Below are positions 35,901 to 44,491 of a stretch of 45,868 nucleotides of DNA, one piece after another (the first letter of the stretch is position 1; each line of letters opens with the position of its first letter). Source of the stretch: an uncultured Lewinella sp. Its GTDB lineage: Bacteria; Bacteroidota; Bacteroidia; Chitinophagales; Saprospiraceae. The position numbers were made by a program, and so were the translations under genes. A model generated the notes under the pieces. It was not told the DNA's origin. It did not search any database and saw nothing but the letters and a program-made list of their open reading frames with translations. The stretch is taken from the NCBI GenBank assembly GCA_913057725.1, contig CAJXOS010000039.1:1-45868 (forward strand). Reading direction: 5' to 3'.

Positions 35901-36710
35901 GATGGCCACACAATAGAAGTAAGCCTTCACTTTGATGGAAACCAACTGGCTGTCGACTTCATTGGCACCTCCTCTACTCACCCAGCCAATTTCAACGCCA
36001 ATATCTCGATCGTCTATAGTGCCTTGATGTATGTATTACGCTTGGTCGTAGCTGAGGATATTCCACTTAACGAAGGTCTTTTACGACAAGTAAAGTTGAT
36101 CTTACCAACCGACACTTTCCTCAATCCAAATTTCACTGATGCACCAGCGGAATGTCCAGCAGTAGTAGGCGGCAACACGGAGGTCAGCCAACGCATTGTT
36201 GACACTTTACTCAAAGCCTTTGGCTTGGCTGCTGCTAGCCAGGGTACCATGAATAACTTCCTTTTTGGAAACGAAAACTTCGGTTACTACGAGACCATTG
36301 GTGGAGGAACAGGTGCCGGCCCTAACTTCAACGGCCGATCGGGAGTCCATCAACATATGACCAATACGCGCATCACAGACCCAGAAGATCTGGAAAGGGT
36401 CTTTCCCGTAAGACTACATCAATTCTCCTTAAGAACTGGATCTGGAGGCACAGGGCAATGGAAGGGTGGTGATGGTTTGATTCGTGAGATAGAAGCCCTC
36501 GTTCCTCTGGAGATAACATTGTTGACACAACGGCGAGCAACTGGCCCCTACGGACAAACGGAAGGCGAGGCGGGACTTCCTGGTGCACAATACCACATCA
36601 ATAATCAAGGTGAGACCAAGCAACTCAAGGGTGTCGCAAGCCTTTCTCTAAGTACCGGAGAACGTATTCGTATCGAGACTCCAGGCGGCGGCGGATGGGG
36701 GGCGAGTTGA
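32979..36710 (+). CDS. HyuA-HyuB fusion, 5-oxoprolinase/hydantoinase type
   Basis: Large cytoplasmic ATP-dependent amidohydrolase of 1243 aa, the usual size of fused 5-oxoprolinases. The HyuA half (1 to about 690) holds nucleotide-binding motifs IDTGGTFTDG near 8-17, LGTTKGTNALLERKGA and LDMGGTSTD, and FGGAGGMHACAIAELLG. The HyuB half (about 725-1243) has RTAFSVNVKERLDFSCAL, GGSHLPDITL and GGGTGAGPNFNGRSGVH. It would open 5-oxoproline or a related ring at the cost of ATP. An AATCTTTG sequence at 32949-32956 may be its -7 box. The flavoprotein and SDR genes follow in the same direction, perhaps one operon. Confidence 0.88.
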   Translation: METWQIWIDTGGTFTDGIGKDLQGNLQRVKVLSSGCLRASITSSLDDHTFELDYRFRNDRPDLLRGYHMRLLDHTQQQWEVRSLEGTKLTLAEPFNGQFPITVEFSANEEAPVLATRLLTQTPLHESFPPLQLRLGTTKGTNALLERKGAKVALLITKGFADLPYIGTQQRPNLFQLDIPEPALLHHQVIEVNERLAADGTVLQPLEPSEITRILQTLDADAVAVALLHAYHNPIHERQLEQALSEAGYIYSSISHRLSPSVKLLTRTQTALVDAYLAPIIEQYLGRIRKSIFPTVLTNQQFLVMSSAGSLQAAQQFTAKDSLLSGPAGGVVGAAHIATQLGVKKILTLDMGGTSTDTAHYNGQLDYRFQVQVGDATVLSPGLAIETVAAGGGSICMAKDGKLLVGPESAGADPGPACYGAGGPLTITDVNLLLGKFTPEALSLPLSYQAAEAVLEKIREDLLAQSGHAYSAEELLRGFEQIANEKMAAAIRRISVQQGFDPREYALLAFGGAGGMHACAIAELLGIEKVILPRDAGLLSAYGMGHAGIERLGEKQVLQKWEHLDTPLEELIQKTFSIARDQLLQEGFENVLSTPARVLLYLRFSGQDTPVELRYENGLQVADSFRASYQQQFGYLPEGRDIELESIKVFAATSVPTSKALSAPLATPTATKKKIYRWEALATGFQSSGPAVLAGKQATAYVPANWQMTLWNEGHVVLQKQAATHPTPTEWGEAIELELFTNRFTAIANAMGSQLQRTAFSVNVKERLDFSCALLDAKGYLLVNAPHIPVHLGSLGICARLCLEHTPMKKGDVLIVNHPKYGGSHLPDITLLQGVFLDSGRCVGYVINRAHHAEVGGKRPGSMPPDAQNLEEEGVVFLPQYLVKEGIPQWDLIEKHLIGSAFPTRALAENMADLRAGLAALKTGEQALLQMTQKYGVDKVAYYMEALQSNAAQVLLNKLASFKSTKLYAKEALDDGHTIEVSLHFDGNQLAVDFIGTSSTHPANFNANISIVYSALMYVLRLVVAEDIPLNEGLLRQVKLILPTDTFLNPNFTDAPAECPAVVGGNTEVSQRIVDTLLKAFGLAAASQGTMNNFLFGNENFGYYETIGGGTGAGPNFNGRSGVHQHMTNTRITDPEDLERVFPVRLHQFSLRTGSGGTGQWKGGDGLIREIEALVPLEITLLTQRRATGPYGQTEGEAGLPGAQYHINNQGETKQLKGVASLSLSTGERIRIETPGGGGWGAS

Positions 36711-36753
36711 AAAAAATCCCTACCTTCCGAAAAGAAATACTAGCAACAATTTA

Positions 36754-37890
36754 ATGGAAGCCTCACCGGTGATAATAATTGGCGCCGGCCCAGCCGGCCT
36801 AGCAGCTGCGGGTCAGCTCAGCGAACGTAATATTCCGTTTTTGGTCTTGGAAAAAGGTGAAGGGGTCGCTCAATGCTGGCGCGATCACTACGACCGTCTG
36901 CACTTACATACCGTCAAAGAACTTTCACACCTGCCGGGCGAAGATTTCCCGGAAGACTATGACCGTTATGTGCACAAGACTGACCTAGTCGCGTACTACG
37001 AAAACTACGCCAAGACCAGAGGTATCGAACCAATCTTTGGTAAATCCGTCGCCAGCATTGAAAAGGACGGTAGCACTTGGAAAGTTAGCTGTGAGGATGG
37101 CTCCAGTTATGAAGGGCAACAGGTGATTATTTGTGCAGGTATGAATCGGATACCTTTCCGTCCGCACTTTCAAAACGAAGAAGATTTTGTTGGTGACATT
37201 GTCCATAGCCACGACTATCAAAACCCGGGCCCCTTTAAGGGCAAACGCGTATTAGTCGTTGGAATGGGAAATAGCGGCGCAGAAATCGCTTTGGATCTCT
37301 GTGAGAAGGGTGTAGAAACCTACATTAGTGTCCGAGGCCCAGTCAACATTGTACCACGCGAAGTATTGGGTAACCCTACGCAGGTAACTGCTTTAAAGAT
37401 TGGCAAGCTACCTCATTGGCTTGGGGATGCACTCGGCTTGCTCGTACGTAAGTTCACCGTTGGCGACTTACCCAAGTATGGAATTGAGCTGCCAAATATC
37501 TCGCCGGCCCGTCAGCTCCGTGAAACAGGGCAGACACCGGTAATCGACTTGGGCACACTCGACTATATCCGTTCTGGTGAATTGAAAGTCCTACCCGGGA
37601 TTGAGCATTTCAGCAGTACAAGCATCTTGTTCACCAATGGCGAAGAGCTACGCTTTGATGCAGTTATTCTTGCCACCGGCTTCCGGGCTGCATTGAGTGA
37701 CTGGCTAACTTTGAACGACGAGAATTTTGATTCACGAGAACTCCCACTTTCTCCTGTTGGCACAGGGGAGTACGAGGGGCTCTACTTCCTAGGATATAAT
37801 AACTATGCACCTGGTGGTGGTCTCGGAATTATCCGTCATGATGTACACCAGATTATTGCTGCTATCGAAAAATCAATGGCTGCTGCCTAA
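36754..37890 (+). CDS. FAD/NAD(P)-dependent monooxygenase-like oxidoreductase
   Basis: Flavoprotein of 378 aa in the flavin monooxygenase / CzcO group. The FAD-binding motif GAGPAGLAAAG is near residues 9-19 and the NADPH-binding motif GMGNSGAEIAL near 170-180. ATGFRA lies near the C-terminus. The substrate is unknown. It follows the oxoprolinase-type gene after 43 bp and precedes the SDR gene by 11 bp, so the three may act on one compound; that is inference. Confidence 0.83.
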   Translation: MEASPVIIIGAGPAGLAAAGQLSERNIPFLVLEKGEGVAQCWRDHYDRLHLHTVKELSHLPGEDFPEDYDRYVHKTDLVAYYENYAKTRGIEPIFGKSVASIEKDGSTWKVSCEDGSSYEGQQVIICAGMNRIPFRPHFQNEEDFVGDIVHSHDYQNPGPFKGKRVLVVGMGNSGAEIALDLCEKGVETYISVRGPVNIVPREVLGNPTQVTALKIGKLPHWLGDALGLLVRKFTVGDLPKYGIELPNISPARQLRETGQTPVIDLGTLDYIRSGELKVLPGIEHFSSTSILFTNGEELRFDAVILATGFRAALSDWLTLNDENFDSRELPLSPVGTGEYEGLYFLGYNNYAPGGGLGIIRHDVHQIIAAIEKSMAAA

Positions 37891-37901
37891 CCTCTCCTTT
37901 T

Positions 37902-38654
37902 ATGCGTTTTAAAGATCAAGTTGTATTTATCACCGGTGGCGCATCAGGCATCGGTAAAGCTGTTGCTTTCGCTTTTGCCAAAGAAGGCGCTCGGATTGCT
38001 ATTGCTGACTTACAGCAGGAATTAGGAGAATCAGTAGTCAAAGACTTACAAGAAAAAGGAATAGACGCAACCTTCGTTGTATGTAACGTTGCAGATTACA
38101 ATGCCGTTAAGGCTGCTGTCCAGCACTGCTATCAGCACTTTGGCAGGCTAGATATTGGCTTGAATAATGCCGGTATTGGCGGCCCAATGGCATCCACCAG
38201 AGAAATGGAACTCCAAGATTGGGACCGCGTAGTAGCCGTCAACCAAAGCGGTGTCTTTTACTGTATGAAGGAGGAGCTCGCCGTTATGGAAAAGCAAGGA
38301 AGTGGGTGTATCGTCAACGTTAGCTCCATCGCCGGCTTGCGTGGGCTGCCTCGACAAATCGCTTACACTGCCAGCAAACATGCCGTTATTGGCATGACCA
38401 AAACTACTGCATTGGAGTATGCACGCTACGGCATTCGGGTTAACGCCATCTGCCCGGTCTTTACCAATACACCTCTCGTGGATCAGCTCTTTGCAAGTGT
38501 GGAAGGGATAGACCAAAAGCTACTGCGTACTATTCCGATGCGCCGCTTTGGAGAAGTGGAAGATATCGTAAATGCGATTCTTTGGTTGTGTGACCCAGCC
38601 TCTAGTTTTGTTACTGGACTGGCCTTACCGATCGACGGTGGGCAGAGTGTGTAG
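37902..38654 (+). CDS. Short-chain dehydrogenase/reductase
   Basis: Classical SDR of 250 aa. The cofactor motif is TGGASGIGKA near 10-19, NNAGIGG is near 88-94, and the catalytic Ser and YTASK are near 142-159, with Y and K spaced as usual. It should oxidise or reduce an alcohol or ketone with NAD(P). The substrate cannot be read from sequence. The stop lies 5 bases from the convergent rsmI stop. Confidence 0.88.
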   Translation: MRFKDQVVFITGGASGIGKAVAFAFAKEGARIAIADLQQELGESVVKDLQEKGIDATFVVCNVADYNAVKAAVQHCYQHFGRLDIGLNNAGIGGPMASTREMELQDWDRVVAVNQSGVFYCMKEELAVMEKQGSGCIVNVSSIAGLRGLPRQIAYTASKHAVIGMTKTTALEYARYGIRVNAICPVFTNTPLVDQLFASVEGIDQKLLRTIPMRRFGEVEDIVNAILWLCDPASSFVTGLALPIDGGQSV

Positions 38655-38659
38655 TGCGG

Positions 38660-39337
38660 CTAGGATTTCCCCGCTACTACCACTACAATTTCGCCTTTGA
38701 CTTTGTCCTTGCTTGCGTAGTAGGCCTTCAGCTCGGCTAGTGTATCTGTACGTACTTCCTCAAACATTTTAGTCAATTCGCGGGCCACGCAAGCCTGTCG
38801 ATCCGCACCGCAGTGCTCAATTAGTTGGTCTAAGCACTTAACTAAACGGTAGGGACTCTCGTACATCACGAAAGTGACTGGAAGCTCGGCCAGGTATTGC
38901 AGACGAGTTTGCCGACCCTTTTTATGAGGGAGAAAGCCTTCAAAGTGAAATTTATCCGCGGGTAAACCAGAAGCGGTCAAAGCAGGAATGACTGCCGTTG
39001 CACCCGGCAATGCCTCAACTTGAACTCCTGCTGCAACACAAGCTCGCACTAGTAGAAAGCCCGGATCACTAATACCCGGACTTCCAGCATCCGTTACCAA
39101 CGCCCACTCCGCACCTGCCTGCAATTGCTCTACGAGACTATCCGTCACCTTGTGCTCATTGTGTGCATGGAATGCTCGTAACGGAGTCTCAATTTCGTAA
39201 TGTTGAAATAGGCGTTTGCTCGTCCGAGTGTCTTCGGCTAACACCAAGGAGACCTCCTTCAAGACGCGAAGCGCTCTCAGTGTAATATCTTCTAAATTAC
39301 CGATAGGAGTAGGAACGAGGTATAACTTGCCAGACAT
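38660..39337 (-). CDS. rsmI: 16S rRNA (cytidine 2'-O) methyltransferase RsmI
   Basis: SAM-dependent methyltransferase of 225 aa that modifies C1402 of 16S rRNA. It shows the family pattern LYLVPTPIGNLEDITLRAL at the N-terminus, LAEDTRTSKRLF, VTDAGSPGISDPG around 82-94, and LPGATAVIPALTASGLP. The length is slightly shorter than E. coli RsmI (286 aa), as in many Bacteroidota that lack the C-terminal extension. Confidence 0.93.
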   Translation of the reverse strand: MSGKLYLVPTPIGNLEDITLRALRVLKEVSLVLAEDTRTSKRLFQHYEIETPLRAFHAHNEHKVTDSLVEQLQAGAEWALVTDAGSPGISDPGFLLVRACVAAGVQVEALPGATAVIPALTASGLPADKFHFEGFLPHKKGRQTRLQYLAELPVTFVMYESPYRLVKCLDQLIEHCGADRQACVARELTKMFEEVRTDTLAELKAYYASKDKVKGEIVVVVAGKS

Positions 39338-39381
39338 GAGCTATTTTTCTTGCCGCCAAGATACTGCGCTTAAGACAATTG

Positions 39382-40410
39382 CTAGTGTTCGCGGATCCAA
39401 TTCAACCATTCTGCGTAGATCGTATCGAATACATATTCTGACGAAACTACTTCTCCCTCCTGATTAAATGTGAGCTTATTCAAGCCGTGGTCATGGTTTT
39501 CAAAGGACCTGAATTCTAGATTACTCTTGCCTAAGCGAATAGCCTCAAACCGCAAGAAGTTCATATTTGTGACTTTGCTATCAGCTGTGCCATAGCACAC
39601 CAAGACAGGAATATTTAACTGCAACAAATCATTTATGGCTGGTGAAGAAAAAGAAGTCCAGGCACGATTAGTGTCCCCTTTTTCTGTCGCAGTGGACAAT
39701 GGGTCCTTATTCTTTTCCTCCCACTCCTCAAATAGCTCCTCAATATTATGGCGAGCAACTTCCATACTTTGTGTGCCAGCGAGAGCGGCTTTTTGCTCTG
39801 CGTCAATTTTCTCGTAAAAACGCCCCAAGGGATCGGCAGAGTAATAGATTAGATGAGTGACCAAATCGCTAGTTGCGGCAAATCTGGCACCTACTCGTGC
39901 ACCTTCGGATCCTCCGATTACAATGACCTCCTCTATTGGTTTCTTTTCCGTCCAATATTCCAGCACCGCCTGAGCTCGTTCGACATAGTAGTCTAAATGA
40001 TTACGCTCCTGATAGGCTCGGGATGGCGCTTGCGTAACTGGATCAAGACTGAGATTTTGATCACTTAGTGCACTAGCCTTTTCCACAATTGGAACACCAG
40101 GTTTAGGGATAATGCAGAAGTAATACTCCTCATGATAAGTCCAGTAATCGATAGGGAAGGCCCTCATGAAAGCGCCATCCGCATCCTCGATAAACAAAGG
40201 CATAGGCAAAGACCCCTGTAAGTATATGACGAGCTTGCGCGGATCAGCATCACGCCCTCCTGAAGACACTAAAAATGATAGTGTATCCTGTTGGAAAGGA
40301 ATTTGATAGTCGAAGAAACCTGTTTGTTGAGGAAGGTTTTCAATCTGAGTAATTACACTCAAAGGCATCATTAGCCCACCCAGCAGAGCAAGGATAGATA
40401 AAACTTTCAT
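39382..40410 (-). CDS. Exported alpha/beta hydrolase
   Basis: Predicted secreted hydrolase of 342 aa. The frame opens at a GTG (40440), but the ATG at 40410 gives a clean signal peptide (MKVLSILALLGGLMMPLSV). The nucleophile elbow GGSEGARVG carries the serine, with the acid in YGTADSK and the histidine in ENHDHGLN. The substrate is unknown. It does not look like a lipoprotein, as no lipobox cysteine follows the signal. Confidence 0.75.
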   Translation of the reverse strand: MKVLSILALLGGLMMPLSVITQIENLPQQTGFFDYQIPFQQDTLSFLVSSGGRDADPRKLVIYLQGSLPMPLFIEDADGAFMRAFPIDYWTYHEEYYFCIIPKPGVPIVEKASALSDQNLSLDPVTQAPSRAYQERNHLDYYVERAQAVLEYWTEKKPIEEVIVIGGSEGARVGARFAATSDLVTHLIYYSADPLGRFYEKIDAEQKAALAGTQSMEVARHNIEELFEEWEEKNKDPLSTATEKGDTNRAWTSFSSPAINDLLQLNIPVLVCYGTADSKVTNMNFLRFEAIRLGKSNLEFRSFENHDHGLNKLTFNQEGEVVSSEYVFDTIYAEWLNWIREH

Positions 40411-40494
40411 TGAGAGGCGTTTTGCTATTAAATTTAGCACGCCCCCATTGTGAAAAAGAAGATTACACCGTCCTTAACAAAATAATAACCCGGC

Positions 40495-41550
40495 TTATTT
40501 TTTGCTACCCACCACAGGATCACTCTGCCGATTAGCCTTGTAACGCCCCTTACCAAACTTCGTTCCGTTGAAGCTCATAGTTGGGCGTAGACGTTCCTGT
40601 TCCTCTGCTGGCAAGTGTGTGAAATCTTGACACTCAGAAGAGCAGCAACCTTCGTGCTTTTCTGCACATTCCTCACATTGAATAAACAGGATATGGCAAG
40701 CCGTATTGGCACAGTTGGTGTGGCTATCAGCCGGCTTACCGCACTGATGGCATTGGGATACAATATCCTCGGAGATCCGCTCACCCAGACGTTCGTCGAA
40801 CACGAAATTTTTACCAATGAACAAGTTATCTAAGCCTTCTTCCTCACACTGTCGGGTATATTCGATAATACCTCCGTCGATCATGTGCACCTTATCGAAA
40901 CCTCTATGCAGGTAGTAAGCACTGGCTTTTTCACAACGGATTCCACCTGTGCAGTACATGACAATCGGATTTTCCTTGTCCTTCTCCAGCATATCCTCAA
41001 TGATCGGCAGTGATTCCCGGAAGGTCTCGACATCCGGGCGGATAGCGCCTTTGAAATAACCCACCTCGCTTTCGTAGTGGTTTCGCATATCAACCACTAC
41101 CGTATCATCTTGCGATAGTAGTTCGTTGACTTCCTTAGCAGACAAGTGCTTGCCACGCTTGGTCACGTCGAAAGTATCATCATTCAGACCATCAGCAACG
41201 ATCTTGTCTCGCACCTTGATCTTCAGCTTATAAAATGACTTACCATCATCATCGATAGCGATATTCAGGCGAATATTATTCAAGAACGGAATACTGAACA
41301 TCGCTTCCTTGAAAGCTTCGAAGTCTGCAGTAGGTACAGAGATTTGTCCGTTGATTCCTTCTTTGGCAACATAAATGCGGCCGTATACCCCTAATTTAGA
41401 CCAATCGCGGAAGATTTGGTCCCGGAAAGCTAAGGGATTCTCAATGTGATGGTATTGGTAGAATGATAGTGTGGTTCGCGCCTCGGAACTATCCTCCATA
41501 CGGCGCTTGAGTTCCTCGTTGTTCACGAGGTTGTGCAAACGTCTAGACAT
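40495..41550 (-). CDS. trhO: tRNA uridine(34) hydroxylase TrhO (rhodanese family)
   Basis: Rhodanese-family protein of 351 aa from the ATG at 41550. It installs 5-hydroxyuridine at the wobble position of tRNA. An N-terminal acylphosphatase-like domain contains KEGINGQISVP. The rhodanese domain has the loop MYCTGGIRCEKASAY with the active cysteine. A C-terminal cysteine-rich segment (CHQCGK...CANTACHIL...CEECAEKHEGCCSSEC) is typical of the family. The upstream frame to 41619 is not convincing. Confidence 0.9.
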   Translation of the reverse strand: MSRRLHNLVNNEELKRRMEDSSEARTTLSFYQYHHIENPLAFRDQIFRDWSKLGVYGRIYVAKEGINGQISVPTADFEAFKEAMFSIPFLNNIRLNIAIDDDGKSFYKLKIKVRDKIVADGLNDDTFDVTKRGKHLSAKEVNELLSQDDTVVVDMRNHYESEVGYFKGAIRPDVETFRESLPIIEDMLEKDKENPIVMYCTGGIRCEKASAYYLHRGFDKVHMIDGGIIEYTRQCEEEGLDNLFIGKNFVFDERLGERISEDIVSQCHQCGKPADSHTNCANTACHILFIQCEECAEKHEGCCSSECQDFTHLPAEEQERLRPTMSFNGTKFGKGRYKANRQSDPVVGSKK

Positions 41551-41641
41551 AATTTTTGATGTACGTTTCAGCGAAAGACTCCACATCAGCATACACTTTG
41601 TAGAGTGGGCAAGTTGCAAGCTTGCTGCCTTAGTACGAGGG

Positions 41642-41649
41642 CAAAGATA
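41642..41649 (-). promoter_or_regulatory. Predicted -7 box of trhO promoter
   Basis: The minus strand reads TATCTTTG, a full TAnnTTTG match. Transcription would start near 41637, giving an 87-nt leader to the trhO ATG. Confidence 0.5.
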
Positions 41650-41765
41650 CGGACAAAACCGTCAGATTTCCTTCAAATTTGAGCTTTGGCACGGTTTTGG
41701 ACAACAAAGTAATTGGGAAAACAATTTTTATACTACACACTTACATCGACAACAGGGCTTAAGGC

Positions 41766-41798
41766 CAGGTTTGATCACACTCACACAGCAGGTTTGAT
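41766..41798 (+). repeat. Pair of 10-base direct repeats upstream of the S41 protease
   Basis: CAGGTTTGAT occurs at 41766-41775 and 41789-41798, 23 bases apart (about two helical turns). The pair lies in the 449-base gene-free stretch 41551-41999, between the trhO promoter and the protease promoter. The remaining part of that stretch holds the two -7 boxes and no open frame I would trust. Confidence 0.4.
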
Positions 41799-41859
41799 GC
41801 TTGTAAACGAGCGGACGATTCGTACTGTCTGGCAAGTGTAACATTCGATGCAAAAAACT

Positions 41860-41867
41860 TATTTTTG
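41860..41867 (+). promoter_or_regulatory. Predicted -7 box of the S41 protease promoter
   Basis: TATTTTTG matches TAnnTTTG completely. Transcription from near 41872 would give a leader of about 128 nt. Confidence 0.45.
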
Positions 41868-41999
41868 ACATCATTCGTTATACTATGCATCGGATTTGCA
41901 CAATTTTTAATGCTCCTTTGGGTTAATTACAGAAGATCATCCGAGGTATCTTGACACCACTTTTCGCGTCTCAAGAATGTATCCTGCAAAAAAAGCAAT

Positions 42000-44114
42000 A
42001 TGAAATCAGTAAAGTCCATCTTATTCTCCCTGGCGGCAGTCACGATGTTGGCAGCCTTCGTTTTTCCGCAGTTGAGCGATGAGCAGAAAGAAGCCGTTCT
42101 CTTACAGACCTTGGTTCGCGGGATGGAACGATACCACTACAGCCCCCAAGATTTAGACGATAACTTCTCCGGAAAGATATATGACCTCTATTTGAATTCC
42201 ATCGATGGAGGCAAGCGTTTCTTCACCGCTAAAGAAGTTGCTCAATTAGAGCAGTATCGCTTAGAGTTAGACGATCAAATTCAGAATAGTGAGTTTGGTT
42301 TCTTCAACATGAGCCAAGAATACCTGACCAATGCTCTAGAGCGTGCTCAAGGCTACTATCGCGACATTCTCGCTTCTCCGTTCGACTTTTCAAAAGGAGG
42401 TACTGTAGAATTGGATGGCGATAAGCGCGAGTATGCTTCAGATGAAGCAGCTCTTTATAACTACTGGAGCGACTATCTTAAATATGAGACGTTAGGCCGC
42501 TACGCTGATGCTGTTGAAAAGCAAGCAGAAGGTGATGAAGACCTGGCTGGCAAATCAGAGGCTGAACTGGAAGCAGATGCACGCGAAGAAGTGCTAAAAA
42601 TGTTCGACCGTTGGTTTGATCGTATGATGAAATTGGACCGTGAAGATCGTATGAGCGAGTACCTAAACGCCTTCACAGGTGTTTTTGATCCGCATACGAA
42701 CTACTATAAGCCAATTGACAAGCAGAACTTTGACATCCGTTTCAGTGGTAAACTGGAAGGAATTGGTGCTCGCCTGGTAAACGAAGGCGACTATACCAAA
42801 GTCTCAGAAATCGTAGTAGGTGGTCCAGCCTGGAAAGGCAAGGAGCTAGAAGCTAACGATATCATTACGAAAGTAACTCAAGACGGTGATGAGCCCGTAG
42901 ACATTAAGGGTATGACTCTGGATGATGTGGTTTCCAAAATCCGTGGCGACAAAGGAACCATCGTAACCTTGACTGTAAAGAAGGTCGACGGTTCTGAAAA
43001 GAATATTAGTATCACTCGTGACATTGTCATCCTAGACGAGCGTTTTGCGAAGTCTTTGATTATTGATGGCAATGCTGCTGGTGAGACGATTGGCTACATC
43101 TACCTGCCAAGCTTCTACGCAGACTTCCAAGACCGTAACGGTCGCCACTGCGCAGATGATGTAGAGGCAGAAATTCAAAAACTGAAGAATGTTGGAGTAG
43201 ACGGCATTATTCTGGATCTACGTAACAACGGTGGTGGTAGCCTCCGGGACGTAGTGAAGATGTCTGGCTTCTTCATTGAGCGTGGACCTATTGTACAAGT
43301 AAAGTCACGCGACTACGAGGCGGAAGTATTGATGGATGTAAATCCTGAAATTCAGTACGACGGCCCACTAGTAGTTATGGTAAACAACTTCAGTGCCAGT
43401 GCCAGTGAAATCCTAGCAGCAGCTTTGCAAGATTATGGCCGCGCTGTAATCGTGGGTAGTAACTCTACTTTCGGCAAGGGTACTGTACAGCGCTTCATCG
43501 ACCTGGATCGCACACTACGCGGTTTCGAAAATGTGAAGCCACTAGGTCAAGTAAAATTGACCACTCAGAAGTTCTACCGCATCGATGGTGGTTCTACTCA
43601 ACTGAAGGGTGTAACACCAGACATCGTTCTTCCTGACAACTACGCCTACATCCAAACGGGTGAAAAGGAAGAGGAGAACGCGATGCCTTGGACTGAAATT
43701 GCTGCTGTAGATTACGACCAAAACGTACTGGAGCTAACGCACCTGGAGCAAATTGCTGCTCGTAGTAAGTCTCGCATTAGCCGCAGCGACATTTTCGGTA
43801 AAGTAGAATCTAACGCTGCTCGCATGCAAAAGCTACGCGACCTGACGGCTTATCCGCTAAACCTTGCAGACTACCAAGCACTGGAAGCAGCTCGCGAAGC
43901 AGATGCTGAGCGCTATAAGAACCTCTTCGACGAAATTGTGAACCCAAGTGCTCGTAACTTGGAAGTGGATCTAGCAGCGATCGAAGCAGACGAAAGCAAG
44001 AAAGCACGTAATGATGACTTCGTGAAGTCTGTATCTAAGGATGCTTACATTCGCGAGGTACTATCTATCATTCACGATATCATTGAACTGGAAGGTGTAG
44101 CGATCAACGACTAA
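42000..44114 (+). CDS. C-terminal processing peptidase, Prc/Tsp type (S41)
   Basis: Periplasmic protease of 704 aa. An N-terminal signal segment (about 1-22) precedes a Tsp-type N-terminal domain (LSDEQKEAVLLQTLVRGMERYHYSP). The PDZ domain lies around 248-345 and the S41 catalytic domain around 355-540. The catalytic serine lies in FSASASEI (likely S467), with K493 and Q497 in FGKGTVQ, matching the Ser-Lys pair of E. coli Prc. The C-terminal DUF3340-like helical region follows. It trims or degrades exported proteins from their C-termini. It is monocistronic with its own terminator. Confidence 0.93.
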   Translation: MKSVKSILFSLAAVTMLAAFVFPQLSDEQKEAVLLQTLVRGMERYHYSPQDLDDNFSGKIYDLYLNSIDGGKRFFTAKEVAQLEQYRLELDDQIQNSEFGFFNMSQEYLTNALERAQGYYRDILASPFDFSKGGTVELDGDKREYASDEAALYNYWSDYLKYETLGRYADAVEKQAEGDEDLAGKSEAELEADAREEVLKMFDRWFDRMMKLDREDRMSEYLNAFTGVFDPHTNYYKPIDKQNFDIRFSGKLEGIGARLVNEGDYTKVSEIVVGGPAWKGKELEANDIITKVTQDGDEPVDIKGMTLDDVVSKIRGDKGTIVTLTVKKVDGSEKNISITRDIVILDERFAKSLIIDGNAAGETIGYIYLPSFYADFQDRNGRHCADDVEAEIQKLKNVGVDGIILDLRNNGGGSLRDVVKMSGFFIERGPIVQVKSRDYEAEVLMDVNPEIQYDGPLVVMVNNFSASASEILAAALQDYGRAVIVGSNSTFGKGTVQRFIDLDRTLRGFENVKPLGQVKLTTQKFYRIDGGSTQLKGVTPDIVLPDNYAYIQTGEKEEENAMPWTEIAAVDYDQNVLELTHLEQIAARSKSRISRSDIFGKVESNAARMQKLRDLTAYPLNLADYQALEAAREADAERYKNLFDEIVNPSARNLEVDLAAIEADESKKARNDDFVKSVSKDAYIREVLSIIHDIIELEGVAIND

Positions 44115-44136
44115 ACCTAACAGTTTTTCTAAACGT

Positions 44137-44177
44137 AAAAACCGGTCAGCATTCAACTGCTGACCGGTTTTTTATTT
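44137..44177 (+). terminator. Rho-independent terminator of the S41 protease gene
   Basis: A perfect 14-bp stem (44137-44150 with 44159-44172) closes an 8-nt loop and runs into a T-rich tail. A-rich sequence before and T-rich after allow it to act in both directions. Confidence 0.92.
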
Positions 44178-44194
44178 TACCACATCATCGATCT

Positions 44195-44488
44195 ATGATA
44201 CTTGAAGCCGCCTACTTATCCGTTCGCCCTGAGGCAGACCTCGCCACATTTGAGGCCGATTTCAAATTAGCAGGTCAATATATTTCTTCTATCAAGGGCT
44301 ACATCAGTCATAGTTTACAGAAGTGTTTAGAGGTACCCAATCGTTATCTGCTACTCGTTCAGTGGGAAACACTAGAAGATCACACCATTGGTTTTCGGCA
44401 ATCTGATACTTACCAAGACTGGAAGGCGTTGCTGCATCATTACTACGAGCCCTTTCCTACCGTAGAACATTTCACGGAAGTAAGCTAG
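44195..44488 (+). CDS. ABM-domain protein (antibiotic biosynthesis monooxygenase fold)
   Basis: Small protein of 97 aa, a single ferredoxin-like alpha/beta ABM domain, with ILEAAYLSVRPE at the first strand, IKGYISHSLQKCLEVPNRYLLLVQWE in the middle and W near the end of a helix. Proteins of this fold include quinol monooxygenases and heme-degrading enzymes, but many have no known role. It starts 18 bases after the terminator, so its promoter probably overlaps it. Confidence 0.75.
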   Translation: MILEAAYLSVRPEADLATFEADFKLAGQYISSIKGYISHSLQKCLEVPNRYLLLVQWETLEDHTIGFRQSDTYQDWKALLHHYYEPFPTVEHFTEVS

Positions 44489-44491
44489 TGA

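Noticed and set aside
41951..42000. E. coli-type -35/-10 promoter (TTGACA) before the protease
   Set aside because: No -10 element lies at 16-18 bases, and a complete TAnnTTTG box at 41860-41867 is the better candidate for this kind of organism.
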